From NCBI GenBank assembly GCA_025200525.1, contig CM045763.1, positions 66,723,018-66,787,017 on the forward strand: a DNA stretch of 64,000 bases, given 5' to 3'. This document shows positions 22,250 to 34,277 of this stretch, piece by piece. Each line of letters starts with the position of its first letter. Within the stretch, counting starts at the first letter, position 1. Both the position numbers and the translations under genes were made by a program. This DNA comes from Camellia lanceoleosa. Lineage: Eukaryota; Streptophyta; Magnoliopsida; Ericales; Theaceae. The notes beneath the pieces are model-generated. The model saw only the letters and a program-made list of their open reading frames with translations. It had not been told where the DNA came from and did no database searches.

Positions 22250-23369
22250 TTGTCATCATAAGGCCATCTCTACAGAAGATCCTTCACTGTGCCCTTTTTA
22301 AGATGTGTACATCCATCACAGGTTGAGGATTTCTTGTATAAAATACATGAAGGAGTATGTGGAAGCCATACTGGAGGCAGATCACTTGCCTATAGACCCA
22401 TATCCCAGGGGTACTGTGGCCCTACATGCAGAAGGATGCTAAAGCCTATGCCCAGAAATGTGAGAAGTGTCAAAGATTTGCACTTTTGATACATCAACCA
22501 GCAGTAGATTTGAACCCAGTATCCAATCTTTGGCCGTTTGCTTAGTGAGGCATAGACCTAGTGGGACAACTGCGCCATGCAACTAGACAGAGAAAGTTCT
22601 TATTGGTGGCAACTGACTATTTTACGAAGTGGGTAGAAGCAGAACCCTTAGCCAAAATCAGAGATATGGATGTAAAGAATTTTATCTGAAAGAACATAAT
22701 CACCAGGTTTGGGATTCCAAGAGCCATTGTGGTAGACAATGGCACCCAATTTGATAGTAAATTGATCAAGAGCTTTTGTGTCAAGTACAAAATTAAGAAC
22801 TATTACTTTATTCTAAGTTTCCCCCAGAGTAATGGTCAGACAGAAACATCCAACAAGACCATCTTGGATGGAATCAAAAAGAGGCTGGAAACAACAAAGG
22901 GAAAATGGGTGGAAGAGTTGCCTAATGTACTCTAGGCATATAAGACTACGCTGTCAACTAAGGAGTCTCCTTTTGCCATGGCTTATGGCACTGAAGCAGT
23001 CATCCCACTAAAAGTTAGCATCCCTAGAATCAGAACCCAGGAACTAGAGAATGGAACTAACGAGGCATTCTTGGCTCGTGACCTCGACTTATTGGGAGAA
23101 AAAAGAGAGAGAGTAGTAATTCGGCTGGGGGCATACCAGCAGCAGCTTGCTAAGGCTTAACAAAAAGGTCAACCCAAGAGAGTTCAAGATTGAGGACCTC
23201 GTCCTGAGGAAAGTGGTCGGCAACAAGAAGGATCCTAGGGAGGACAAGCTTAGCCCAAACTGGGAAGGGCCTTATAGAATTATTTTGCTGTTTGAAAACG
23301 GGCATATCGACTTGAAAGAGTTGCCCTATCCCCGGAACACTTGCAATCTAAAGTTTTTTTATCATTAGT
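22250..23369 (+). pseudogene. Tat-type integrase (broken)
   Basis: The zinc-binding part is near 22289-22489 (VHPSQVEDFLYKIHEGVCGSH), with frameshifts. The catalytic core follows: ATDYFTKWVEAEPLAKI near 22610 (first D), IVVDNGTQFDSK near 22727 (second D), and QSNGQTETSNKTILDGIKKR near 22830 (E). A stop lies at 22935. The C-terminal part (22978-23160) begins MAYGTEAVIPL. The last open piece (23147-23368) has the usual GPYRI and LKFFYH ending. No chromodomain is seen, as expected for Tat. Confidence 0.9.
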
Positions 23370-23476
23370 TTTTTTGTTTTTTGAGAATTAAGCAATATTA
23401 GCCAAAGTTTTAATAAAACACTAGCTTGATTTGGTTTTATTGTTGGTGATACTTGTGTGATAGGATTGAAGTAGTC

Positions 23477-23850
23477 TTATGGCGATGTTTCTGATTGAAA
23501 CATGACGAATAACTTAGACTTATCATATGGTAGAGTTGAATTATACTTGCCATATGATACGATTGAACTAAGTTTGCAATGTTTCCGATTGAAACATGAT
23601 GAGTAACTTAGACTTATCATATGGTAGAGTTGAATTATACTTGCCATATGATAGAGTTGAACTAAGTTTGTGATGTTTCCGATTGAAACATGACGAGTAA
23701 CTTAGACTTATCATATGGTAGAGTTGAATTATACTTGTCACATGATAAAGTTGAACTAAGTTAGCAATGTTTCCGAATGAAACATGTCAAGTAATTTAGA
23801 CTTGCCACTATGTCAGAGTTGAACCAAGTCTTGTCTAGTTAGATTAACAT
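23477..23850. repeat. 94-bp tandem repeat array, four copies
   Basis: The marker GATTGAAACA(TG) recurs at 23493, 23587, 23681 and (one change) 23775, giving a regular 94-bp period. Each unit carries AACTTAGACTTATCATATGG and GAGTTGAATTATACTTG. The array lies between integrase and the antisense ORF of the Tat element, a place where Tat elements often carry tandem repeats. Confidence 0.92.
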
Positions 23851-24602
23851 AGAGGCCGAGGTCGCAAGACTCGGCTAAATTTTAGTTTGAATCAGACTTC
23901 AACAAAAATTGGAGATACATGCTTAATGTGAACATCAGTGATACTTAGGTTCACATTAGGGGGCAGGAATGAGGAATAAGCTAGATACTTGTTGAAATTT
24001 TTGACAACAATTTACAAGTTGGAGTCAGCTGAAATAACTAGATAAAGGATAACCGAGGTAACCAAAACAATTGTCAAGACTGGAAGGATTGAAAGGGTTC
24101 AGTCTTGGTAACACTTGTTGAAAGTTACCAAGAGGAAATATTATAAAGTGCTCATTGGCCGAGCTCACAGTAAAAGGTGAAACTCTAATGTGAGTTGGTC
24201 CGAGGTGAATAACTAAGTTTGTACGCAAGGTAAAGTGTGTCTGAGGTGTTCTAAACCCGAAGTGATCATACAAGAAAGTTGTAAAAGTACAATAATATTC
24301 TAACGTACGAAAACATGCAAGGCATAGAAGAAAAGCAGTAAACATACATGAAGAGAAGCATTTAACACTTGGAAGGAAATATAAGACTTGCATTCAGAAG
24401 ATGGAACTTATTCACAGGTAAAAAGGCACTTCGGCCTAGCAAAAAGACAACTTGTTCAGGTACAAAAGAAGGCACATCAGCCAAATTAAAACTTAAAATT
24501 GTTCAAACAAAATGAAGGCACAACTGAAAGAAGAAAAGTTCAAAGTAAGGAAATAATTTTCTAAGTAGACTGTTTTGCTTCAGCGGTTGACGGTGCTTCG
24601 GC

Positions 24603-27060
24603 CTCGGTAGACAGCTAAGCGGTCTTCTCGACAATCTTCTCAACCTCGATCTTGGCGTCGATCTCAAGAAGAGTCTGGTCAAGGCTCTTCTCGACAGCTT
24701 GGACCTTGGTTTCAGAGGTGGTCTTTTCAGGAGTGGCACTTTTGGGAACCTCGTCCTCGTTATCTTGAGTCAAGTCTAGGACTTGCTCATCCAGAGTGGG
24801 GGACTTGGCCCTAAGAGTGGCCTCTTCCTCTTCGTTTGAATCTTCAGCATCAGCCTCATCCTCTTTGACCTCGTCATCAAGTCCCTTCGGAGTTAGAGGG
24901 AAAGGCACGCTAAGTTAGTTGATGTCTTGGAGGTCGGAGTCTATTAGGACAGATAATTTGTTAAGGGCTGCAGTCCACCCGAGGTAGAAACCCCGGTTTC
25001 ATGCCTAGTTGACTTGGGCTTTGTATACATCGCGAACAACGGCTTTTCATCGGTTGCCTTGATCTTGGCCTTCTTGGTCGCCAAGGCCTCTGCGAGATCA
25101 GCCTCGGCTTTGGAAGTTTTTGCTTTGGCCTCTTTTGCCTCGGCTCTGAGAATCTCGGCCGCTGCTTCAACTGCTTCGACCTTTTCCTTGGCTTGATCTA
25201 GCAGAACTTTGATCTTGGTCTCAGCATTATTAAGGGAGGAGAAGAAGCCAGCGGCTTCTTGAGTCTTGTGCACCAACTCTTTCTTGAAAGCCTCGGCTTT
25301 CGTGGCAAAAGAATGGACGTGTTGGATGGCCTATAAGAAAAGAAACAAACAAGTTAGTAAAATTTCTAAGTAAAGAAATCAGAGCAGAAAGCCAAAAACA
25401 ATACAAGTGTTGGACACTTACAAGAATAGAATGTTGCATCATCAACGCGAAGTTTTCATATTCGGTGATCTCAGTCATACGATTTAGATCGGTAGGCAAA
25501 AGAACGGCAGTGGAGTGAGCGGCGCCAACCTCAATGCTATCAATGGCACTATCGCCAGCTCTCATCTGCCGATCGCCAATTGAAATCGTTGGAGCCTAGG
25601 GCGCGTCGGCTTTGAAAAAGCTTGGGCCCTCTACACCTTCGGACCTCGGTCTTTTTTTTTGCTGTTGGACATATGGCACAGCTTCGGATGGCCTTTTCTT
25701 GGTGACAGAAGTGCATTTCCTGATCTCGGCCAATTTGGAGATCGGTACGGTATCTTCGGAGTCTACTTGGGTAGCAGAGGCCTTTACCTTGGCTCTTTTG
25801 ACTCTTTTTGGCTTGGGCTTTGGTTGGGACTGAGAGATGGAGGAATGGACTAAAACCATTCCTGGCAAGTTGGCTAAGAAGTTTTCCACAACGGCTTACT
25901 GCGGCCCATGTCGTTGGCGGTTGCAACGATGGTGACTCTGGTACCGAAGTAGATCGTAGGAAGGGCAATTGGGGGATTGGCTGGGTTGTAAGCCGATGCC
26001 TCAGAATCTCAGCATTTGCGGCTATGAGTTTTGTCGGCTAGAGCGTTTGAAAGAGCTCGGCAATGGCATTGACACTGCGATAGTGGAATCAATTGAGGAG
26101 CAGAGGTGGAAGGTAGCTTTATTGGATCAGAAGAAGAGGCCTGGTCTGGCCTTGGTAATGAAGTAACTGGTGGAGTAGTGGCTGATGGAGGAGTCTTGCT
26201 TCTGCGGGGAACGTCGAACAATGTAGACTTGTATGTCGGGATATAATTCAGCAAAATGGGGGTTTTGCGTTTTGGGATGGGAGGATCCAAGAACTTCCTG
26301 AGACCTGGGCTTAGGAAGAAAGTCTGGCAAAAGTCCTTTGATGGCTGAGGAAGAACTACAAGAAAGAGCAACAAACATTAGTACAGATAGATAAATTGGA
26401 AAGTCTTGAATAGAGATAGAGTTTATGGGAGGACTTAGTTCTTACCCTCATCCTCTCTAAAGACTCCTTGGCGCAGTGGTAAGAGATGAAGATCGTCATC
26501 TGGTGTAAACTCCCAGTTGCTTAAGACGATCAAATAGTCATCTCCTGCACCCTTGTTTGAATATGGAAGGTCGGCTATAAGTTTGAAGGCGATGGATTTG
26601 GGTTTGAGGTAATATATGTAGCCTTCATCAAACTTAAGGCAACACATAGTGTAACAAAACTTAATGTCAGCTAGTGTAATCCTAGTATTTTCTCGGCAAG
26701 CCAGTTCGATTATACCGTTGATAACCCTACATGAGTTAATAGCTAGCTGCATAGGGTCAAATTTATAATAATAGAGTTTTCCCTAAAAGGGTGTCTAGGG
26801 GAAACCGAAGTCCACACTCGATAAAAGCAACTACGGGGAAAGGCATGGAATCTCCAACAGGCATGATAGAGTCCTCTTTTCCAGCCAACTGATCTGAACG
26901 TCAGCTGGAATAGAGAACTCTTACCTAAAGTATTCTAGTTTGGCCAGGGTGTCTACTCTCCACCTAAACATACCCATGATATCGGCTTAAAAGTATTTGG
27001 TGCTAGAATTCAGAGAAAAGTGATTGGCAAAGACCTCAGCTAAACCCTAGAGAGCACTAG
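24603..27060 (-). pseudogene. Antisense spliced ORF of the Tat element (gypsy-type transposase-like domain plus coiled coil)
   Basis: The minus strand between integrase and 3' LTR carries a broken gene. The N-terminal part (about 27000-26446) has PVVAFIECGLRFPL in one frame and FDPMQLAINSCRVINGI in another. This matches the plant family named putative gypsy-type transposase (Pfam Transposase_28 type). Two canonical introns are seen: 26356-26445 (GTAAGA...TTGTAG) and 25331-25431 (GTAAGT...TTATAG). Next come a Pro/Ser-rich segment, a basic PKPKPKRVKRAK (near 25810), an Ala/Glu/Lys coiled coil (25276-24944) and an acidic C-terminus (24908-24615). Stops and frameshifts separate the exons. Function is unknown. 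Confidence 0.75.
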
Positions 27061-27978
27061 GGTGAGGGTTTCGAAGATCAAGAGGGGAGATTGTATCAGC
27101 TTCTCTAAAAGATATAAGTTCTAAGGCAAGTCCCAAACCTAAATCTACAAAGATGAACAAGAATCAGGGGCAAAAATCTGAAAACAAACAAGAAAAACAA
27201 GAACAAGATTCAAAACCAAGAAGGATTCGGAGTCAAACGAAAATCAAGAATAAGACAAAGTAGAAATACAGAGAGGACATAGATATGGCAAGAACAGTGC
27301 CGAAACGTTCTAGTAAGACAATAACAAATTTCATGATACACAAAACGAATTCAAGAACAAGATACTAATTCATGGTATCCAGAAACGTGAAAAACACAGA
27401 AAAATATAGTACAACTATTCAATGGCAATAGGTGCAATGTAAAGGCAGCACGGGGAACAAAAGCAAAGCAGATTGAAGCACAAGAATTGATTGACAAATG
27501 ACTCAATATGGCAATTGGAATAAGGAATTCAAGCAGCAAGGGACATACAAACAGATTCATGATAGTATCGCTCATACGAACAATGAAAGACATAAATTAA
27601 AGAGGAGAAATCAGATATTTACCAGTTGGAGTCGAAGAAACAATGCCGGAATAGTATTCGCCGGAGTCTGACGACAATGATAAATGAATCAAAGCAGGAA
27701 ATACCTCGCTGGAAGTGGTGAACGGAATGAGTACAAAGAGCTCATGAATGCAACAATTGAGGCTTTTTGGGAATTGAGAGAGAAAATCTTGAGCAAGAGA
27801 GAAAATGCGAGAATGCGAAGTGAAGAGAAAGAGAGAGAAAGAAGGAGTTTTGTTAAAAATATGAAAATGTGGAAAAACATAATGAGCTGCCTTGGACAAC
27901 GTGCTTGTCAGGCGGCGTGGGCAGAAATAACGCGCCCTGATAGCGCGTGTCAGGTACGAACCAATAAAGAAAGGACAC
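27061..27978. other. Non-coding part of the Tat element upstream of the antisense ORF
   Basis: No recognisable protein. On the minus strand it is the upstream side of the antisense ORF and may hold its promoter and 5' UTR: a TTTGTAG acceptor-like site lies near 27145, and a TC-rich stretch lies near 27780-27840. The plus-strand ORF at 27684-27983 is Arg/Glu-rich through AGAGAA repeats and is not convincing. Confidence 0.45.
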
Positions 27979-30900
27979 TGTGACGACCCTGCCACATATA
28001 ATATTTTATATTTAATTAATCAAGGTGATTTGGATTTTAATTAATTATTATTTTAATTTAATTGTGGAACTGATGAACAATATTGGTATTGATTCGTATG
28101 TAATTTATAAAAGAGCTATTTCATAATTAGAAATTAAAAGCTTAAGTGGCTCAAGAAGGTGAAATTGGCAAATTAAATTATTTTAATTTTGAGTATCGGA
28201 CCATATGTGGGTTTTATTAAATAATCGATTCAGTTTGGTAAAATTGAGATTTGATTAATTAGGTCCGAATTGGAATCAATTAAGTTAATTAAATTATGTA
28301 GGATTTGTGATTGGGCTAATCAAGATTAATTAAGATTAAATGATGTTCAATTAAATTAAAATGTAATTGATTTATTTTTTTTAATAAAATTATAATGCAA
28401 AAGGGGATGTTGGTGTGTTTTGGAAAGTACAAGGCAACAATGCTTTATGCATATATATACATCATCAAGTCATAGTGTGCTGGGACAAAACAGAGTCGAG
28501 AGGGAGAGAAGGAGAAACTGAGAGAGAGAGAGAGAGGGAACTCAAACTATTGTCTTGGAGAGTTCAAGTAAAGGGAATGGAATATAAGAAGAGAAGTAAT
28601 GTGTGAAAGGAGCTTAAGAATTCATCAATTGTACACCAAATTGAAGATTAAAGGTAAGGATTTCATGCTTGAATTTTGTAGAATCCTTGTGTTACACTTG
28701 AATTAAAGGTGAGTTTGGATTCAATTTCATATAATCTGGAAGAAATTAGAAAACAAAGATGAAGAGATTAAGTTAGGTTCATGGTTATGGAAATTAATTA
28801 TTTTGGGTTTGATGTTGTGATTTTGCATGAAATTAAGCCTCATTGTTACATGCATGAGTAAATTCTACAAGTTTAATACTCTAATTATACATGCATCATG
28901 GATTTTGAAGAATTTGAATTAATTCAATCTCATATTTTGAAGAGAAAAAGGAAAAAGCTTTAGAAAGATCAAACTCATGGAAATTTAGAATTAATTCTAA
29001 AGTAAGACAAAGTTTTGATTTTATTATGAAAATTATAAATTTGTTTGATCCATGCATGTAATTGAATTTAAAAGTTTTATTCAATTTAAACACATTTTGG
29101 AACATCTATGATCATAAATTAAGTTTTTGGTTAAAAATTGAGTTAAGTTGAAATTTTAAGAAATTGATTTTGTAATTCATTATTTAAGTTTGATTTTTGT
29201 TATTAATAATGAAATTGAATTTCATTTTTACATACAACATGAAATTTTCAAGAGTTTTGAGAGTTTATTTGATGTCTTAAAATTTGTGGGTTTGATATGG
29301 AGAAAATAAATTAAATTTAAATTTAGACAAATTTGGAAATAAATTACAATTTATATTTGCAAATCAAAATTAGTTTGATTTTGATTTAAATTTTTTACTT
29401 GTACATATTTTTGAAAGGACTTTATAGTTTTAATTTATGTTTTATAAAACAAAGAAAGAAGAATGTTGGAATTATTATATTCATGAAATTATTGGTTTAA
29501 TGATCAAAGAGATTTTTGTATTAGAAATTAGAAAATTAGTCATGGGTTCATCTTTATTAATAAAATTACATGTCTAATTGGTTCATGCAAGAGTTTAAGT
29601 TTTGAAAATGTGTTTGGAAATTATTTTGTTGGTTTTGCAAGGACAAAATTTGTTGGCCGCTCAAGCGGTAAAGTCACCGCTCGAGCAAACATTAAGGCCA
29701 ACCAGTATTTTTACAGAGCTTTGCAAACGCCTTGAGCCACCAAAAGTGCGCTCAAGCGAGGACCCTATTTTCAATAATTTTTGACTAACTCTTTTAAATG
29801 CATAATTATATCCTCATGACATTCTAAGTATTCTTAAGCACCAATTGGACTCACATAGTCATGGAATAAGCTAGAAACACATAAAGAGAGTTTAATTAAA
29901 ATGAAATGAATATTGAATGGTACTTCTATTGTATTTTTGTTATGTGATTTGTTTAGGTAGACGTCCGAGGCCTTATATCGTCTTAACCCACTGTAAGTAA
30001 TAACTTTATAAAGATATGTTCAAGTTATGTTTACTTCCGAAAATATTATTATTATCGAAATTGATATATGATTGATTGAATGACCTATTGAAACGTTATT
30101 TTCTCATAATGAATGAAGTTCTGTTTTGAAATAACTTTGTGGCATCCATTGAGTGTAGGCCCTTGCCTGGGGCTAACAATACCATGGCTAGGCCCTTGCC
30201 TAGGGGAGATAATACCATGGCTAGACCCTTGCCTGGGGGAGACAATACCATAACTAGGGCCTTGCTTGGGGGAAACAATACCATGGCTTTTGAATTGATT
30301 GGCACATAGAGATCTCTAGTGTTAGACCATTATGGTCCATTGTTATTGGAATATTGTTACTCTATTGGATGTACTACGAAAATTGTCATTGAATAAGAAT
30401 TACTATTAAGATGACATGGATCATTGAGAATTGGATTGAAATTGGAATTATAACGAAAATGCTATCGAACAATGGTTTTTTTCATTGCAAAGGATAATCA
30501 AATTATTTTGCCTATTGAAATGGATTGATTCGGAAATTGAAATATAATTTGATATGGAAAATGGTTTGTTATAAAGTTTGATATAATATAGCAAATGCCT
30601 TACTTTAAAAATGATTTAAGATTCGTTTTGAAATAATAAGACAGTTTTTTATATTATCGTTGAACTTCATTCATTTAACCTCTTTATTCTGTTATTATTC
30701 GCTGGACTTTAGCTCACTATTTATATGTATATGTAGGTGAGAAAACTAAGCAACAAGGATAGAGAAAGCCTCGGAGTCTACCCATGTCAGCCTTTTGAAG
30801 AGCTTCCGAAATGGAGCAAATTAGGCTCGAGTAGAGCCAAGAAAATCAACCCCCTTAGCTTTGTCAAAGTTTGGTATTTTTCTAAGTCTTAAATGTATAT

Positions 30901-31124
30901 GTGTGTGAGATATATATATATATAAGATTTGTATATGTTTATAATTTATTATTGTACCATGTAGGTACAACCTCAATGGACATTTTTATTTTTGTTTTGT
31001 TTCCGCCTTAGGCCTCGATATAATATTAAATATTTTGAAATTTTTTTCTTTGAGGTCGAAAGTAATCTAGGATTACTGGCCGGTCATGATTCTAAACCCA
31101 TAAGGGCGAGTTTGGGTCATGACA
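27979..31124 (+). mobile_element. Solo LTR (3146 bp) inside the Tat element
   Basis: The insertion starts TGTGACGACCC and ends TTTGGGTCATGACA. It is flanked by GACAC (27974-27978) and GATAC (31125-31129), a 5-bp duplication with one change. It has no coding region. It shares the 3' block ATTACTGGCCGGTC and the CTCGAGC segment with the LTR at 1454-3397, so both belong to one family. It contains a GA tract (28519-28537) and a 33-bp minisatellite (30156-30287). Confidence 0.87.
30156..30287. repeat. 33-bp minisatellite, four copies, inside the solo LTR
   Basis: Units begin at 30156, 30189, 30222 and 30255 with TAGGCCCTTGCCT or a close variant and end with AATACCAT. The period is exactly 33 bp, so the minus-strand frame at 30096-30305 repeats an 11-residue peptide. 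That ORF is a by-product of the repeat. Confidence 0.92.
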
Positions 31125-31431
31125 GATACGTATATGAAACGGTTGGAAAGACTGTTTGTGACAGCTCATGCACAATCAAGAGCTCTTGAACTTTTCGATT
31201 AATGAAGTAGTAACCTCGGCGAGAGGAGCAACCTCGGTTGAGATGCTTAAAGAAATCGATCCATGATTCTTGGTTCTTGATAGAATGGGCAACTGATTCT
31301 ACGTTACGTGAAACCGACGAGTCATGACCTCGGTCGGAGAGAATAGTGAATTTTAACCGACATGCTATATTGATAAACGGTATAGGTTCCATCACTTCAG
31401 GTTGCCGAGGTAATAGAACCTAGGGCGCAGT

Positions 31432-31947
31432 TGTAGGGACGTATTTTGTAAATGGCAACACGTGGCTAAAGTGACGCCGAAGTGTCAACCAAGGTGTCAC
31501 GTGGCTTGGTCATGCGCTGAGATGATCTCGGCTACACCGAGGTTATCTGCGGAGATACCAGAATTCAAGATGAATGGATAAGGGATAAGAGTCCTAGAAC
31601 AGGAGAGGATTTTAGTCTAGATAAAAATAAGGCTCAAGAAAAGTTTATCTCTATCTAAATGAAGGTTCAGGATGAGCATTGAGCTTGAGTTCATTGAAGT
31701 GAGGCTTCTAATGGGATCAAGTCACTGCTATCGTGGGTCTGAAATATGTTCTTTTTTGTGAGTTTAAACACAATTTACTATCTTTGAGAGATATTGATTA
31801 CTGACTTGATCGTCGGAGTGCCTCTGGGAGAACAAACCACCGCCGGATTCTCATCTTTTTGTGCAAGTTGTTGAGTTTAATATATTCTGCCGGTACTCTC
31901 CAGTTGAATTTCTCATTTGGTTGTGTGGTCGGAAATCAACACCCACA
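31432..31947 (+). mobile_element. 3' LTR of the Tat-type element
   Basis: It starts TGTAGGGACGTATTTT directly after a purine-rich CTAGGGCGCAG tract and ends ATCAACACCCACA. Its end matches the 5' LTR remnant (11304-11564). Its first half matches the related LTR at 59290 (CAACACGTGGC, GATCTCGGCTA and GAGGTTATCT blocks). Compared with the 59290 copy it has lost the TATAAATA segment near 31720. The piece 31125-31431 before it is internal Tat sequence. Confidence 0.88.
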
Positions 31948-32604
31948 TATATAACTACTAATTTATAATAGATTTTACATCTTAAATCTATCTCACATTC
32001 ATTTTTATTTTGATATTTTATTAGAAATTAATAATTAATATTAATTATAATAGAGCGAAACGGTTTCAAAGGAGAATTATAAATTTTAAAATTTAATCTG
32101 TAATTAATGGATAGAACGATGTGAATTAGTACGATTTTAACGAATTGGACAATATTTTACACAGTTTTATCCATAATAATATTACAATCACATTATTGAA
32201 ATTAAAATTAAGGGAACCATTTTAAGGATCACAAACATTTTTATTTTAATTAATTAATTTGTATATTTTATACATAAAAATTAGCAAAACAATATCTCCC
32301 TTTCTTTTTCTTTTTTCTTGGTAGGAGCACGTGAAACGGTCTCAACTACCACAGAGAGCAACGTGCTTCTTTTAGAAAATTTATCTTATCTTCTGAACTT
32401 TAATATTTTTGTTTCTTTCAATTTTATTTGTATGACTTGCTTTAGTTTGACAATATGTATTCACTTTTAAATTTTGAAAAATTTCATAAAAAGCTTAAAG
32501 TTCAACCTCCAGGCTAACAAACACCCCCATTGACATTGCATAAAAGACCATACATGTATTCCTTATTTTAGGCTATAGCTTGTGTTGTTCAAATAATAAC
32601 TAAA

Positions 32605-33002
32605 GGTCATGTTTGATTCAAAAGATTAATAGTGAAGTATTAATAATTCTATCAATACTAATAATTCAGGTTATGTTTGATTCAAAAGACTAATAGTGTA
32701 GTATTCACTATCCAATTGGATTAATATCCATTGGATTAATAATCCCACCCCAACCCCATTACTAATAATCCTACAAATTTGTTGGATTAATTATCCATTG
32801 GATTAATAATCCTAAACCAAAATATTAAAACAAACATGGGATAATTGGGCCCACAGATTAATAATCTCAATTCCATGCTCTAATCCACCCAATCAAACAC
32901 AATGAATAATTTATTCTATTAATCAAATTGGATAGTGAATACTACACTATATTAATAGGATTATTAATACCTCACTATTAAGCTTGTGAATCAAACATGG
33001 CC
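32605..33002. mobile_element. MITE with terminal inverted repeats, private to copy A
   Basis: The ends are GGTCATGTTTGATTCA and TGAATCAAACATGGCC, inverted copies with one mismatch. The body is rich in GGATTAATAATCC-type palindromes. Copy B has the uninterrupted site near 39380 (AATAACTAAAAAAATTTC). The target duplication is unclear because of the A-rich flank. Confidence 0.85.
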
Positions 33003-33570
33003 AAAAAGTTTTCATATGAAACAGTGGTAAGTTACCCTTTACCCTTTTTATATTTAGTCAATTTTTTACTTTAGCTCTTAGATTTTTTTATTTATTTTTA
33101 TTTTTTTTTTCACTTTGGCCCTTCATGTTTCAAATTTTTTCACTTTACTCTTAAAGCTAATTACTGATAAAAAATTATACAAAAAATGACTTTTATTATA
33201 TATGACTCACACTTCTAACATAAATTTAAACTCTAATATAATAATATATTTTTTATATTATGTGATAGTTATTGTGTCATTTTTTATCTAATTTTGAACA
33301 AAATTTAACTTTAAGTGTAAATTAGGAAAAACTTAAAATATGAAAGACTAATGTGGAAGAAAACAAATTTTAAAGGTTAAAGTGAGAAAGTGGCCAAATT
33401 TAAAGGGACAAAATATAATTTATCCTATAAAACAGGGTTTAAAATTTCGATACCCTTTGTTAAAAATAAAATAAAATAAACTATAACCCCTTATGGAAAA
33501 TTCGTGTCTAACCTTCTTATCTATATACAAAAACTTTTACGTCATAAGTATAAGTTTGTTGGATAATACT

Positions 33571-33690
33571 TGAGACCCCCTTTTGGGGCACCCCTCACCC
33601 CCCCCTTTGCCATGTGTCAGGGGGTGATTGGATGTGCAGGAAAGGGGGACCAATGAGAGAAGAGAGGGGGTCAAAAGGGGGTCTAAAAAA
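33571..33690. mobile_element. Short GC-rich MITE-like insertion in copy A
   Basis: TTGAGACCCCCTTTTGGGG on the left and GGTCAAAAGGGGGTCTAA on the right form an inverted repeat. The stretch is markedly GC-rich against its AT-rich surroundings. Copy B has different, A-rich sequence here (about 40400-40625), so the exact edges are not certain. Confidence 0.6.
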
Positions 33691-34277
33691 GGGGTCTAAA
33701 TCACCACCCAATAGTGTTATTGAAAAACACCTTAAAAAGCAGAGAGAGATTATAATATGTACTCTTAAAAAGGTGCATATAGTATATTTTTTATTTAAAA
33801 TTTTATGATATAAATCACAAAATATTACAATTTTTATCTCAACAAATTTTAATTTTTTATGATGTGCATTTTCAAAAGGGCACATTGTAAATTTCTTCCA
33901 AACATTAGGTCTTTATATTGGAGTATTTGTTACAAACAACACAACAAGCAAGAAGACAAAAAAGAAAAAAAAGTCACACATTACTCATTGGTTTTAAAAC
34001 TACAATACGGTGTCGTTTTGGTTGTGTTGTGGTTAAATTAGTTAAAATAATAGTAATAATAATATAGATTAAAAAATTAATAAAATAAAATATCACATTT
34101 TAATATAATTATTTTATTTTTTTTCTCACAAAAGTTAAAAAAATTAATCCAAACAAATTTTTTTGTTCGAACTAAAATAGTCAAAAAAATTAAAAAATCA
34201 AAAAATCAATTCAATTTCCAAATGAATATATAAAAATAAATAAATAATATTAGAAATATCTCTTCCTAACCGTAATC

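Noticed and set aside
23477..23850. CRISPR-like array
   Set aside because: Repeats are directly adjacent with a 94-bp period and no unique spacers, in a plant retrotransposon.
25549..26166. Several plus-strand ORFs opposite the antisense gene
   Set aside because: They are mirror frames of the minus-strand coiled-coil gene, and the minus strand has the domain and intron evidence.
27684..27983. 99-codon charged plus-strand ORF
   Set aside because: Arg/Glu content comes from AGAGAA repeats, and the frame runs into the solo LTR at 27979.
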